NCBI GenBank assembly: GCA_029204225.1
Contig: CM055100.1
Span: 15,672,600 to 15,736,599 of the forward strand
DNA from: Diphasiastrum complanatum
Taxonomy: Eukaryota > Streptophyta > Lycopodiopsida > Lycopodiales > Lycopodiaceae
Length of the DNA: 64,000 nucleotides
Direction of reading: 5' to 3'
The notes beneath the pieces were generated by a model. The model was not told where the DNA came from, did no database searches, and saw nothing but the letters and a program-made list of their open reading frames with translations. Below, piece after piece: positions 1 through 21,585 of this stretch. A program made the translations under genes and the position numbers. Positions within the stretch are counted from its first letter, which is position 1. Each line of letters opens with the position of its first letter.

Positions 1-265
1 GTAAATCAAGCCATAATCCGAAGTGCCTTTCACATAACGCAAAATGCGTTTAGCTACCTTCCAATGCATTTCCGTAGGTGCTGCCATAAACTGACTTACA
101 ATGCCAACAGCATAGCATATATCTGGTCTAGTCGTGGTAAGGTAAATCAAGCTCCCTACTAACTGCCTATACAGTGTAGCATCAAATGACTGTGACTCAT
201 CAAGCTTAGAAAGATTTTTACTTGGTTCAATAGGAGTATTCACTGGTTTGCAATCTTGCAACCTG
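1..265 (-). pseudogene. Copia element 1: RT thumb / RNase H entry fragment
   Basis: Read on the minus strand, this stretch encodes the end of a Ty1/copia reverse transcriptase: a CKPVNTPIEPS-like stretch, then LYRQLVGSLIYLTTTRPDI, then HWKVAKRILRYVKGT close to the window edge. It is joined directly to the beginning of the RT domain near position 265. The whole RT core, including the YVDD catalytic box, is therefore missing. The remaining RNase H and 3' LTR lie outside the window. It is the 3' part of the element whose LTR is at 4496-4835. Non-functional. Confidence 0.8.
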
Positions 266-1634
266 AACCTGCTATACTTCCATCTGCATGGTACTTAGTC
301 CTGTATACCCATTTGCAACCAATGGGTTTCTTGCCAACTGGTGGTTCTACTAAGTCCCATGTGCTATGCTTAGCAATTGACTCCATCTCCTCTCCCATGG
401 CCTTGACCCAAATGTCATCATCCTTCGCTTCACCATAAGTCGAAAGTTCTTTGCTTTGAATAATGCTAGATAAGAGAGCATAATTTGTTTCATACCTTTC
501 AGGTTGTGTCTTCTCTCTTGTTGATCTTCGTAGCTCTCCCTGGCTAGATGATCCTGGAAAGTCATCCATGTCGCAGCTCTTCAACAATCTCTCAAACCAC
601 TTAGGGAGCTTCCTGTCAGGTGATTGGCTTTTTGGTGAATATGTATCCCACGGTACATCCTTCTCCTTGCGTTTGTCACCTGCAACTTCAATCCTTCTTG
701 CACCAAAAGGTTTGTCTCTACCTCTCCAACCTGTCTCTTGAGGTTGAGTAGTAGTATCTTGAGATGTTCCCTCATGTTCATCACTTTGTAGGTCAATGAA
801 TGGATCATCATCAGAAGGTATCATCACTATACCATCTTTCCCACTGGATGTGTCTATCTTCTCAGCATCCTCGTCTTCATACATCTTGGATTCGTCAAAG
901 ATAACATCACGGCTTACATGGATTTTGTTTTCCACTGGATCAAAACATCTATAGCCCTTCACACGTTCATCATATCCTAGGATTATACACTTGATAGCTT
1001 TCCTATCAAGTTTACGTCTCTCTTCCCTAGGAATGTATACAAAGGCCTTACATCCAAAGATTCGCAAGTGGTTCACCTTTGGCTTTTTCTTCATGAATGC
1101 TTCCTCAGGTGTTATCTTTGGTATGACAATGGTAGGACTTCTATTTTGAAGATAGACTGTCGTACTGCATGCTTCTGACCAAAAATCTTTTGGTAGTTTC
1201 ATCTCAACTAGCATAGATCTGGCACTTTCCACAATCGTATGATTCTTGCGCTCAGCTACACCATTGAGAGCAGGAGTATGAGCTTGCGTAAATTGTCTTT
1301 TAATCCCACATTGATCACAAAGATCATTGAAGTCATTAGACTTGTACTCACCTTCACTATCTGATCTTAGGACTTTGATCTTCCTACCTATCTGATTTTC
1401 GACCAATGTTTTGAAGCTCTTGAAATTGTCAAATGCATCTGATTTCTTCTTCAAGAAGTAGATGCACGTCTTTCGTGACATATCATCAATAAAGGTCATG
1501 AAATAGAAGGCTTTACATAAGGACATGGTCCTCATAGGCCCGCATAAATATGTGTGGATTAAATCCAGGATGTTCTTTTGATCTTGCAACACCACCTTCA
1601 TTGAACTTCTCTTGATGCTGCTTCCCATATACAC
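266..1634 (-). pseudogene. Copia element 1: integrase core and N-terminal RT
   Basis: The frame encodes a copia integrase core: the FMTFIDDMSRKTCIYFL region, the second catalytic Asp in VLRSDSEGEY, and the Glu in NGVAERKNHTIVE. The C-terminal part contains LRIFGCKAFVYIPREER and SRDVIFDE. An acidic linker leads into the start of RT (WVKAMGEEMESI, GCKWVYRTKYHADGSI), where the frame jumps to later RT sequence. A one-base-type frameshift separates it from the protease frame upstream (overlap 1513-1634). The family normally makes one gag-pol polyprotein, so this copy is dead as an autonomous element. Confidence 0.88.
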
Positions 1635-2187
1635 ATGATTCGCACATCGATTTCAAGTGGTCTTCTATAGTAGGCAATCCTGTTACCATCTCCAATTTCC
1701 TCATCAAACTGAGGCTTCTCAAGTTCAAGTGACCAAGCCTCTTACGCCACAACTCAGTTTGCGATGGAATGGACGATACGAGTCCATGTTGCCCCTTGAT
1801 TGTAGCATTCAACTTGTACAATTTTGTATTGGGCTCCCTTACTCCATCCGCAATAACTTTAAACTTTTGGTTCACATCCTTCACAAAGCAACGATCATGG
1901 GCAAATTCTACTTTCAACTTTTGATCCGTAATGACTCCTACATAAAGTAGATTTTTCTTCAAACTTGGTACGTAAAGTACCTCCCTAATCGTCCTGCTTT
2001 TGCCATCAGGTAGTTGGATTGAAACGGTGCCTATCCCCTTGATCTTGCACACCTCACCATTTGCTTGTGAAACGGATGTTCCATTATCCAACACTTTCAA
2101 GCTACTAAACCAATTCTTGTTACCTGTCATGTGTCTTGTGGCTCCCGAGTCAATATACTGCGCTTGATCATCTTGATTAGATGACAA
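1513..2187 (-). pseudogene. Copia element 1: protease and GAG-pre-integrase
   Basis: The retropepsin active site is visible as YIDSGATRHMTG, followed by the typical LPDGKSRTIREVLYVPSLKKNLLYVG stretch. Next comes the GAG-pre-integrase domain with the zinc-binding pattern around LWRKRLGHLNLRSL and CESCVYGKQ. These processing and integrase N-terminal parts belong between gag (2188-3056) and the integrase core (266-1634). The frame runs past CVYGKQHQEKF and then leaves the pol frame, indicating a small indel near 1520-1600. Confidence 0.85.
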
Positions 2188-3056
2188 TGCAGATATGAAG
2201 ATGCTAGAGTCTTCAATCTCACCCTCATCGACAAGGTTACCGGCTTGCTTTGGTTTCCCCTTGCCTTGTTCTGCCAGGAATTTACGACATTCACTCTTCC
2301 AATGGCCCTTTTTACCACAATGGAAGGACTTGTCTTACTTCTTGGTCTTACTGGAAGATCCCTCATCCTCCCGAGTCTTGGCAAATTGCTGCTTAGATTT
2401 CTTCTTGCCCTTGTCCTTGCCTTGTTTTTGGCATGTCGCAAGTGCCTGATCGTCAGTATTTTGACGTCTAGCTTTCACGTTTCTCGTCGTTGCTCTTCCT
2501 GCATCAAGATTCCTATGAGCTCCTCAAAGGTTGGCAATCTTTCTCTTGATACTATTCCGCTCACAAACATCTGATAGGGTTCTGCAATGCCGCACAATGC
2601 ATTGTGCACCAGCTCCACATCACGTATGCACTCACCAATAGAATGCAGTTCATCCCTCATTGTCTTGATTCTGGTCATGTACGTCTGAATGCGCTCTCCT
2701 TGTTCCATTCGGGCACTATTAAGCTTTGACTTAAAAAACATGATTCTTGATGGATTTGACATCTCGAACTGCTCCTTTAGCACATCCCATGCCTGTCTGG
2801 GTGTAACAGCATCACAAATGTGGGTAATGATGTGATCCTTCACTGACAAGTTAATGGAGGTCAAAGCTTTCCTCATCTTTTTGTCGAACACTTTGATGTC
2901 AGCTTCATTTGGCGGTCTTCTCTCATCACATGTGATGACTTCTCGCACGTCTTTCTCCATTAGTATGTTTTTCATTTCGAATTTCCACACTGCATAGTTG
3001 GAAATCCCGTCCAATTTGCTACTTTCACTCAAAATGGACTCTCCCATGTTTGTCAT
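2188..3056 (-). pseudogene. Copia element 1: gag (UBN2-type) with degraded zinc knuckle
   Basis: The first 194 codons from the Met at 3056 form a copia gag: LDGISNYAVWKFEMKNILM near the N-terminus, then the conserved AWDVLKEQFEMSN and MTRIKTMRDEL regions. After about 2475 the frame is disrupted. A lysine-rich linker ends in a TAA stop just before the zinc knuckle. The knuckle reads SFHCGKKGHWKSEC, so the first Cys of the CX2CX4HX4C pattern is replaced by Ser. The sequence then leads into the protease. Gag normally forms the virus-like particle; this copy is broken. Confidence 0.83.
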
Positions 3057-4482
<1,426 letters not shown>

Positions 4483-4494
4483 GCTCTAATACCA
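4483..4494 (-). other. Copia primer-binding site (initiator Met tRNA), one mismatch
   Basis: The minus strand reads TGGTATTAGAGC, one base from the common plant copia PBS TGGTATCAGAGC. It sits immediately inside the LTR edge at 4496, where reverse transcription would be primed. Confidence 0.75.
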
Positions 4495-4495
4495 A

Positions 4496-4835
4496 CTTAG
4501 AATTTGCTTCAGACAGGAACACAGATCATGCTACACAGTAACACACACAGAAAGCACTCTCCACAACAAGCTCACATAGCAACTGTATTTCTCAAAATGA
4601 AATTACACTGTACATATAGTTGTTCACTCATGCAATCCATGCATGACACAGGTTGCCGTTGGCGGGACGCGTGTCCCATCGACTTGCCTCGTGGTGAGGC
4701 CAACTGATTCTTATCAACTGATAGGACCCACAGTATAGTAGCACAGTGATTCTACTTTAATTCTAACTATTTTTTCATGTTTTCATAGTACTAGAATGCT
4801 GGAAATTACATGTGAAGATTCAATAAATTCCAACA
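4496..4835 (-). repeat. Copia element 1: 5' LTR
   Basis: On the minus strand the repeat begins TGTTGGAATTTATTG at 4835 and ends near AAATTCTAAGT at 4496, next to the PBS. The start and end are imperfect inverted repeats; the terminal CA has mutated. The 3' LTR partner would lie left of the window, so LTR divergence cannot be judged. Confidence 0.65.
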
Positions 4836-5442
4836 AGTTGATGTTCTATAGAGAACCTACAACTTTGCAATTGTACTCATGTTATACCATAGTTTGTATT
4901 TTTATACTAGATTTGGCATAGGTAAAAAAAACACCAATTAGGATGAATCTTCGCTTAAGAAAAATGCCACTGTGATCCAAATCGAGATAAAAACTCCATT
5001 TTGAAAATATGCCAAAAAATGCCTAAACACATAAGTTGGACTTCAAAAATGCCGATTGGCATCATCATCGACGTCCCAAAATGCCAATCAACATAATCAC
5101 ATGACTTTGAAGAGCCAAGTGACGAAGTCTGTAAAATCCTTGAAAATGCGACATTGACAAATGCAAGTAGGCAATTGTCGGCATATGAGGTCACACTCTT
5201 GAATGGAGCTCTTGCTCTACCCCTAACTATTTTGATCATCGCATTTGAGGTTGAGCCTATTGTGAGTTAAATAATTAGCTTACCATTGTCTGTGTATTGG
5301 ATTACCACGACCTTGAAGTTGTGACTGACTGGAGATGATTCACACTCCATGAACCTTGACTAACCAGTTTAAGCTACTAATAGCCTCTTGCAATGTACAC
5401 TAGTTAATACAAACTAGTTACTATTCTTTTGTATGTATAAGT
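4836..5442. other. Unassigned AT-rich DNA
   Basis: No gene or recognisable element. A minus-strand frame at 4955-5239 shows no family signature and is judged random. The motif AAATGCC recurs several times between 4960 and 5160. Confidence 0.5.
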
Positions 5443-5793
5443 TGTTAATTCTAATCGATCAATCTCTATTTCTACAAAGAAGTTGATATACAATCCTATA
5501 GAGAAAATATGAACGCAATCCATGCATATTCATGCATCATTCTATAAATGGCTATCTTGCACATATCGCTGACAGCATACTCAACAGTTTGTCACACATA
5601 ATCAAGACTATGGTTGTCTAGCTCTATCAGTATAGGTCTCAAGATCAGTCATAGATATAAATGATCCCCAAGGACTTGTCAGCGTCGGATTAGAGTTTAT
5701 CTTATCACTATGATACCTATATTGTCTCAAGCGCTGACCACCAAGTGCTAACAAGACGATGATATTGAAAGTTCAAAATTATATGTTTCAACA
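5443..5793 (+). repeat. Candidate solo or orphan copia LTR
   Basis: A TGTT start at 5443 and a TTTCAACA end at 5793 bracket a segment with a TATA-like box (TATAAATGG, about 5543). A perfect copia PBS follows two bases later. The 3' edge is well supported by the PBS; the 5' edge is a guess. No gag or pol follows on the plus strand. Confidence 0.4.
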
Positions 5794-5795
5794 AT

Positions 5796-5807
5796 TGGTA
5801 TCAGAGC
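5796..5807 (+). other. Perfect copia primer-binding site
   Basis: TGGTATCAGAGC, complementary to the initiator Met tRNA 3' region as in most plant copia elements. It marks the start of an element whose coding region has been lost or has decayed beyond recognition. Confidence 0.7.
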
Positions 5808-8800
5808 TTATTTGTCATGAACTTGTTGAATGCTCTTTTCAGAGCTTGAGTTTCCATCAAAATTCTGCTCAACAATTTATAGTCAAAGCAAGTTCATCAT
5901 GAACCTACCCAATGCTCTTATTAGAGCAAGTTACTATGGATTTGCTTAATAGCAGAGATTCATCATATCGTGGTGCATTTTTTTCACTGATCCAGAGACC
6001 TAAGGTCTTACCCCTTCATGTTAGATACCATTTTAGATGTTTCTAGAGTTATTGGCTCAAAAAGAGATGTACAAGATTAATGGACTTATTTTCTTTTTAT
6101 GAGATGTTTTTGAGGTTGCCATAGTACTATTTTATCCTTAAAGATGGCAGACATAGTTTGTGTGAGCATTAAATCACACATCTCTATTTATAATCATTTT
6201 TTATTCATTCTTCATAGTCACTTCTTGATTCTGTATAAGCCTCCCTATTTTTTGTCACTATAATTATCTCTTATACCTATTCTAGACTTACTAAGTTTAT
6301 GGAGCACATTCTATTTTCTTTCTCACTCAGTCATCACAACTTATCAATAGGTTATTCCATTCATTCATTTATCTTTCATTCAAGAGAAGTAAGAAGAGGC
6401 GCACCTTCAACTTTGATAGTTCACAAAGCCAAGTTTTCATACTTGGGCATGACTCATATGTCTTTCATCGGGCAAACTACAAATTATTACAAACTAACTC
6501 ATAATTTACTAAAGAGCTATAGTTGGTGAGACTCTGTTAAATTTACACAAGCTAGTTTGCACAATTACCACTTGTCAATGACTTTGAGGCCATGTTGTGG
6601 GATGTCACACGTGCCAAAAGCATAGGATACCTTATTCTAAGTCAAATCATTAACCTAGCTTTGGAATGTACCTTTGGGATATGTCCAAAGAGTGCATAGA
6701 TAGAATAGAGAAAAAGTAGGAGCTAAAAATAGCATTTTTCTCATTGTTTTTGGATCTCGAGACATTGACCCTAAATAGGGTGGATCAAGTGGATCTTTAG
6801 GTTAGATGTTAGGGTTAGGTTATGATGAATACATAGAAGCCCTAATATGCTCAGATCCGAGCTCTACATGTATAAATATGTGATGGGATTTCCATCTAAT
6901 CATGAGCAAAATTGAGATTTACCTTCTTGACTAGTTTGAGTCTATGATTTGATTGATGAATGCTATTGGCGTATGATTTTTTGTGATGATTGAATGAGTT
7001 TGGAGTTGCAGGTACAGTACACAGGCAGCAGCAGGCCGTACTTTCACACGTGTGAAGAGTTTTGGAGCTAATTCATGGAGTTCAAGCCAAGATAAGCTAG
7101 GAATCAATGCATTGATTAGTAATCTAGCTTCTAGATCTTGTTTGGATCTTAAGTAGGTGCTTTCTCCATCATTTCTAGGATCAAATGGGATTATTTTGCT
7201 GCATTTTTATCATACTCAAGAGACTTTTAATGACTTAGAAGCTACTCAAGATGTCGAAGCTCAAATTGGGAAGCATGATAATCCTCAACCATTGTAGAAA
7301 ATAGGTGGCTCTCAATCAATGTGAGCAACCACAGGGCCACATTGTCAATCTACAAATTAGAGCCAAATCTAAAAGAAGTGCATGAGGGACCTTTAATCCA
7401 AGCCACTACTAACTGATCGTCAAAAGTAATTGCTTACAAGAACTGAAATTAGAATCTAGACTAATACAATAGAAGTTTGTTGCAAGGCTTACAAAGTTAC
7501 TCATGCATTTGGAGATTCGTGACTAAAGTTAATGCATTAGCTTTTTCCATGAGTTTCAAATAAAATGTAATAAAACTGGCATTACTTTGGTGTGGTACAA
7601 ACAATATTCAAGTTCAATTTCCTGGCTACCTCTTGAAGGAGTTCTGTTTTTGCTTATTGTATCTTCTACTCAAATCAAGCTTGCCACCCCATGTTAGAAG
7701 AACAGAAGGCTCAAAGAGAACATTGCGAGGTTGATCCATTTGCCTCATTAAAATTTTTAAAATCAAGCATTCAAACAACATCAAATTTTTGAAGAATTTG
7801 ATCAGCATTGGTGGATGGACTTTTTCAAGGAACAAAAAGTCAGCTTGCTCAATCTCGAAAATGCATCATCAACTGAAGAATTTCACTAGCCTTTTAAGTT
7901 AGGAGCTTCAACTACAATTGTCGAGCCTTCAAATCTCCCTCAAGATAATAGTTTTTTGCGGCTTGTGCAAGGCAACGAACTGTAAAAGCTGCAAAAATAA
8001 AGTGGTGCAATAATTTTAATGAATTTTAAAGTGGAAGTCTTGTTGCCTTTCTAGCTTTAGAAAATAAGGACATCCATTTTTTTATTGCAAAACTGCTTGG
8101 GTTGATTCAAAATAGTAACCAAACAAAAGTATTACATGTCCATTGGTTGCTTTAATGATGAAGACGGCTCTTCAATTTCATCAACTGAAAACGAGACTGT
8201 TGAGAATATGTTAAGTTCTGAATTGGGGGCATTAGTGAAAACTCCTTGCAAAACATATTGTAAAACAAATAATGTAAAAATATTTTGAGCCCTACTGTTA
8301 TGAAATTTGACTACTTAGAAATTATGTGTTATCTTCAATTATTGTTTTATTTTTTATGACGATGGTTTTATAAAGTTTGTAAATTTTTTTGGTCATGATG
8401 TGGTTGCATTATTTAGTACAGTTTATTTATTTATTTCTGTATAATTTGGAGATTGACTCAAAAGCATGATTTTGAGCTCAAATTAGGCAATTTAAAAAAT
8501 ATCAAACAAGGTTACTCTTTTTTTGGTCAAACTCCGAAAACAAATGATATTGTGTTAGATTAGCGCACAAAAAATATACCTCGATAATAGTATATCATAA
8601 AACCAAAAATTTTTACGAGTGATAAACTCTTCAAATCACCTAGAATACGTTACTTGATTCTTTGAACCTAGATTCTACTAGTCTTTTCAAAAAGATCTAT
8701 CAAGAAAAAAGAATGTTGGAGGGATACACGATGTGAGTATAGGCGATTGTAGTATGGAATTGAACAATGAGAAAAGCATGATGATGGCTACAAAGGCAAC

Positions 8801-9325
8801 ACTTACTAAGAGTGGATAATTAACTAAAAAGGACTAGAGGTGGAAGAGAAACGAATAAGTCTACCGATCTCTAAGTCTAGTTTACCATCTTTAAAGCCTC
8901 TTTTTGTTCGTTTTCTTGAAAAAAAAATTGTTTTGAATAGCCCTTGGCTCACTCAACATCTCTTTTGACCTACTTGCATTTTGAAGAAAACTCAAATACT
9001 TAACTCAACGTTGTGCTAACTCCCAAAAAGAAAATGATGTAGTGACACAATACTTACAAACACATTGCACAAAGATAAGCCTATATTCATCCAAAAATAA
9101 TGTGTTGGCTAGGACTTCCTTTCCTCTCCATGAGATTTTCCATTCTACCATAGAATGTCTGGTGTGTTAGAGAAAGCGCGGTTCGGAGCTTCTCATTGGT
9201 GACCATCCATGTTTGTGCTAAAATGTATTTGAAGGGCAGTTGAAAAGCAGTTGAAGTGAGACAACATGTGCTTTTAGATATTTCTAGAGAGAAGTTTCTA
9301 GAGAGAGAGAAGGTATCAAATCACA

Positions 9326-9330
<5 letters not shown>
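5808..9330. other. Unassigned AT-rich DNA
   Basis: No convincing coding exon, RNA gene or intact repeat was seen. Short frames (for example 6299-6529 and 7626-7835) have no family motif. A CACACGTGTG palindrome occurs near 7050; the same motif is clustered in the LTR at 46486-47360. The first part may be the decayed interior of the element primed at 5796. Confidence 0.5.
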
Positions 9331-9385
<55 letters not shown>

Positions 9386-9394
9386 TGTGTGTGT
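9331..9394. repeat. Compound (GA)n(GT)n microsatellite
   Basis: About 26 GA units followed by about five TG/GT units. Confidence 0.95.
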
Positions 9395-10788
9395 TTCAAT
9401 TTCTAGGGTTTTTTAGTTTTGTGATGAGAAATAGCGATAATGTGAGTTGAGAAAAATGAAGACGTAATAGAGAAAACAATATTGTAAAAGTAAAAATACA
9501 TCACTTAAACCTTATCACACATTTAGTACTTCATTTTTGTAGCTCCCAAGATAGGAGAATAAAAGATATATTCTAGCATGTATACATAACATAAAGGTAC
9601 AAAAAAATAAAAGAGCTATTTATTATCTCTTTAATATTCTCATTTGTACTATGGATAAGAGTCTAATTTCTAACCCCAAGGACAAGAAAAGAATTCCTAA
9701 CCAACCAACACTCACTAGAAAACAAGATAAAAAAACTACTACAAACGCTTCAATACACCACAAGCATTCACATTTACATTCATGTCACTCACACCTATCC
9801 CTTTCTCTTACCATCTCTTGCACCACAATGAAAGGGGAATCTTTAAGTTTTTGATGACAGATAAGTTCAAAAGAGAAAGTAGCTCTATATAGTTGAGCCT
9901 TGTATTAGAGCTGTGATACTTTTTTATTGGCCAGTTTTTTGTTCAAAGAGTCTAAGATAACTTCCTTTTTTTTTTTTTCTCACCTTCACAAATTATTCAC
10001 ATACAAATAAAATTTGCTCACTTCAAGAATTTATTGAATGCTTTGGTACTGATGTACAACCTTCCTAGAAAGAGTGCACGATTGGTGCTTCAAGGGAAAC
10101 TACAATGAAATTCGAATCCTCATCTAAGTGTAAGCTCAAAAATTCAAAAAATGCACATATCTAGCAACAATCTACTTTTATTCACATATTAACTTGAAAT
10201 TTTAAGAGCCCAATTGGTGTATACTATGTGAGATTAAAATTCAAAATGTATGTCGTGAATCTCCCAACAATCATGTTCAATGCAAACAACACATGAATAC
10301 AATTAATACTAACACACCATTAGCAATGCATGAGAACCTAAGTACTTGACTTATAATCTAGACTTTTGTAACGAACGAGAAGAACAAAACCAATTCTTCT
10401 AAGTACACACATCAAAATATGCAAAATATGTATGTATGTCTACAAATTATTAAGTGAAATTGACACATCTAATGGTGGGAATGTCAATACTTGTCCGGAC
10501 AAACAATAATACTGCTTGAATCTGCAGTAGATTAACATCTTGTATGATACTTTGACAAAATACAACTCTCAAGAAACTCATCCTACAACATTGATCATAA
10601 GCGATAATCAATCCAAACTGAATGTAAATTTGGAATTATTTAAGTTAAAGAGGCCCACAAGTGAGAAAAAGAAATTCCCAAGTTTCTTGAACAAGTAACC
10701 TCTATACTAAACAACAACTACAACTTGAATAGGAGATTTGAGAATTTAGGTAATATATAAGTTCCTTTCACCAGGCATCTACTACATA
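9395..10788. other. Unassigned AT-rich DNA
   Basis: Nothing recognised. The short plus-strand frame at 9651-9854 is rich in Lys, Thr, His and Ser and has no family signature. Confidence 0.5.
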
Positions 10789-10934
10789 GATATTCCAGAT
10801 TGCAAAGGAAATTTGATAATTTAGATGATTTAAGGACATGCGTTGAAGTAGCTTCCATGACGATATTCCAGATTGCAAAGGAAATTTGATAATTTAGATG
10901 ATTTAAGGACATGCATTGAAGTAGCTTCCATGAC
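10789..10934. repeat. Recent tandem duplication, 2 x 73 bp
   Basis: Two abutting 73-bp units (10789-10861 and 10862-10934), each starting GATATTCCAGATTGC, differ by eye at one position (ATGCG versus ATGCA). The high identity suggests a recent local duplication in non-coding DNA. Confidence 0.95.
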
Positions 10935-12843
10935 TGGTATCAACTTTTGAAATTGCAAATTTTCAGCAAATTGACTCTAGCAATTGCTAGAGTTGGATAA
11001 CACTCAAGTGCGTCCCCACAGACCCAAGCTTGGGACCTTGTTTCTTTTTAAAAAGGTGTGCCTTGGAACTTTACACTCCAAACCTGGGTATGTCACACAC
11101 AATGATGCTAGTCTAAATAAAAACACTATAAAACAAACTTTTTGAAACTTGTCAAGCTTTTGAAATAGAAAAATGCACCCATTGTCGTACAATGCAATCT
11201 AATGTGTTTGAGCATTATTAGCTGAACTTAGATGAAAAACGCATCTCAACATCTTTTGGTCCTTCAAAGCATGGCATATTTGTGAAGACCTCCTTTCCAT
11301 CTAATTAAGATAATGACTTCAACTCCAATTAGCCACACAAAGGAGGACATACAAGAAAAACTAATGTTTAGTCAGTGCCACATACAAAACTTTAAAAATC
11401 TCAAGATACCAGCAAGCCTGACACTAAACTTAGACGCCAAACATACAAAACTTACAAATCTCACAATGCTAGAAAGCCTAAAACAAATGTTAGAAAGCTT
11501 TAATTGCCAAATGGCCAGCTCATCCCATTTGCAATTAGGTCAACCTAGGATGCAACAGAGAACCCAAATAATACATCCTTATCAGAGGGGTTACAGAAAA
11601 CTAACAATGCAGTGTGCATTGATGACCTACTTACCTTAGTAAAACAGAATTTGTATATTAACATGACTAAGATAGATAGCAGTCGAAAGGCGGCCTTGAG
11701 ATGACCACCTTACACACAAAAAATAACTATGCAGTGTGTGAATTATTGACGGAACATGAAAAAAATAGAAATTTAAATTGGCACGACCAGACATAGGATA
11801 GATGCTATTTGAAAGAAGGCCTTAAGATGACCCACGGGCTCATCTCAAGACCCTATCAAGTCAAAGCAATAACTTCCAGTTCAATAGAGGTAATGCTTTA
11901 TATTGTTGGGCTGAAAAGATGAAAGACCAGAATAGGCTCAAATCTTAGGTTCATAAATGTACAAAAATTTCTGTTGATATCAAAAAAGCAGGAGAGACTT
12001 AAAGGTCAACCTGTAGGGCTTGAAACGGTTCAATCACTTGGGACAACACCCATTGATCGCAAGGACAGAATCATATGATACAACAAAATTAACATATTGA
12101 CTTGTTCAGCAGATAGCTAACCTTGTTACCTTATCTTGCATAATAAAATAGATGACTCGCCCAAAATGATAATGGCAAAGCTTGAAGTTTTCCAGTTACA
12201 ACATCATAAACCAGAATTGTAATGTTCATAGACCAGCTCAGAAACGCTTTGACTCTGCATTTATGATTAGTATTAGAACGGTTAAAACAGTGTAGAAACT
12301 CGTACATTAATTAGATTCCGGGGCCAGGATGATTATCTTATGACTGGACGTAAAACCCTATGCAGGAATCCCAACGGTCAAGAATGAGGTGTTTGGATAC
12401 AACCGGTTTTCTGGTCCCCATCTCAAAAACATCCAGCTTTCAGGCACGTGGATCATCAAGACCTGTCAAAGTTGCCGAGAGTACAGTGGGAGAGCTGATT
12501 TTTGTAAAACTGCACAAAGGAGACTACTGGTAGAAGTGGAAACAATAGTGTGAGACATTTCAACAACACTCTTGGTATAAAGCTTGCTGCAGAATAGAAT
12601 TTATTGGCAATTGGGCATTGCAATTTGTCAATGCTTAAGCTAGACCATTAGAGAATATACACCTGAAGAGCAATGAGGAAAATTTGGATTTAGAAGATGC
12701 AAGCATATTCAACATCTAGAGTAGGCCAATTTCATAGTAGCTTGGTCAGTTCTAGATGTAGGATGCAAGATCAAATGAATGCACAATAACTCTAATTAAA
12801 ATGAGTAGCCTACAAACTTGGAACCCCAGCTGTGCAAAGCATT
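10935..12843. other. Intergenic DNA and probable 3' UTR of the bZIP gene
   Basis: The last few hundred bases before 12844 probably include the 3' UTR of the minus-strand bZIP gene. No clear polyadenylation site could be fixed. The plus-strand frame 11313-11639 shows no known domain. No transposon signature was recognised. Confidence 0.45.
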
Positions 12844-19945
<7,102 letters not shown>

Positions 19946-20036
19946 GCTTTCGGTTACACGAAAACTCTAAACTGTTAGTTTTCCGAGAATCTGGCGAAAC
20001 TATTTCTTCTAGCTTGCCAGGTGCAGCTGCCCCTTG

Positions 20037-21201
20037 CTGCAAAGTTGAAAGCCTCGCTTTAACGAGATCGGTCAATGCTGCTTTGTACTTAAAGTTATGA
20101 CAGTGAAACCTCTCAGGTGGATAGGTACATATACAGCAGCCAGGTAAGTGGATACTGGTTCTTCGGGCTCCTACGTACAGGTCTCAGAAACTAAATAACC
20201 ACAACCAAGTGGCAGCAATTTCAGGATCAACCTTATTCCCAGCATTCAGAACAACTAGTATGATGAGGGTCTTTAAATTATCCTTTGAGCGGTATAACTT
20301 CTAAGAGTAAACGTAGTCCTGTTTCCCGTAGATTATCGCGAAAAACATACATTGCTATATGGATAAACGCAGGCTCTGTAACCAAGCTTATCATTAGACC
20401 TGTAGATCGTAAAAAAGTAGCAACGATAATCTGTTACCGAACCACAGCCTTAGTGGTAGCAAGAGCAAACAAACTGCATCAATCACTTCAATTCTCTTTA
20501 AAACAGCTGGAATGGCACTGATATCTTTCAGCGCAGCTATACTTGAATATTCCCAAACTTGCTCCTGATTTCCGATATTTTCAGAGCAAGATCGTTAAAC
20601 TTCACCCGCATTGTTCGTGTGGTTTATTTTGGCTAAATGTCGCAGATTCCCAGCTTTTCTAGGTTTTCCCAAAAATTATCGTGTATTTTCCTCTGCTAAA
20701 ATGCCAAGTGACTAGCCATTTTTCACTGTAACATATTACACCAAATATGCTTTATACACGACGCATTTCCAGATTTCCAAAGCCATGTCGCTCTCGGTAA
20801 AATCAGAGGGCATAATATCATTCTCTAATGCATCACACACAAAGACAAGAAAGAGGTTCAGATCCTACAGATCAGCTTAATTATCTAGCTTAATAACACA
20901 ACAGAAAAGGTTCAAGGAGCAGTAATCACATATAAATAAGAGAAAGCCAGATTCATAATAAACAACAGCACTACAGACCTACGACCCAAAAAAAAAAAAA
21001 AAAGCTTAACTCACGCTCGCATAACACATTTGTTCATAAAGCCTACGCAAGAGAGAAATATATCAGCACCACATAAATTCAGCTAACACATCAAACACAC
21101 AAGCAAAAGAAAGACACCGCCGACAACAACAGCTGCAGCAAGACTCAAATCGACTGAAGTCCAGCATCAAAACGAACAATCATCTGCCCGAAAAGACTTA
21201 C
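20037..21201 (-). other. Probable 5' UTR intron of the bZIP gene
   Basis: On the minus strand a strong donor (CTG followed by GTAAGTC, at 21201) and an acceptor (AACTTTGCAG, ending at 20037) lie upstream of the start codon. The resulting exon would carry only about 90 untranslated bases before the ATG at 19945. Transcript data would be needed to confirm it. Confidence 0.45.
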
Positions 21202-21520
21202 CAGATCCGGGACGAAGTCACCGATGATTCAAGCAAGATCAAGGACGATCCAAAAGCGAAGTTATCCAAGCAAAGAAAAGCAATAGATAACGTCACAGAG
21301 GCCGGAGATGCAGAGATTAGAGGCAGCAAGAGCAGTTAACAAAGGATTTGATGATGACAAGAGAATTGAGGAGGAAGGAGGGGGGAGGGCCCCTGGCGAT
21401 GGCGGGGCCGCAGGGCGAGGGCGCAGAGCACCAGAAGAGCCGAGAGTAGAAGAAACGAGGAGCAAAAAATGGCGGGCGAAAAGGGAAGCGAAAAACAAGG
21501 ATCGCAAAAGAATGCAAATA
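21202..21520 (-). other. Probable first, non-coding exon of the bZIP gene
   Basis: A CT-rich minus-strand stretch typical of plant 5' UTRs ends at the GTAAGTC donor. It is GC-richer than its surroundings. The transcription start is not defined; the right edge is approximate. Confidence 0.4.
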
Positions 21521-21585
21521 ATTGAGAAGAACCCCCAGGCAGGATCCCCGAGTCTTACCCACACTACTCACATAGCCCCCCCACC

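Noticed and set aside
4955-5239. 94-residue minus-strand ORF
   Set aside because: No family signature; it lies in AT-rich DNA between retroelement remnants.
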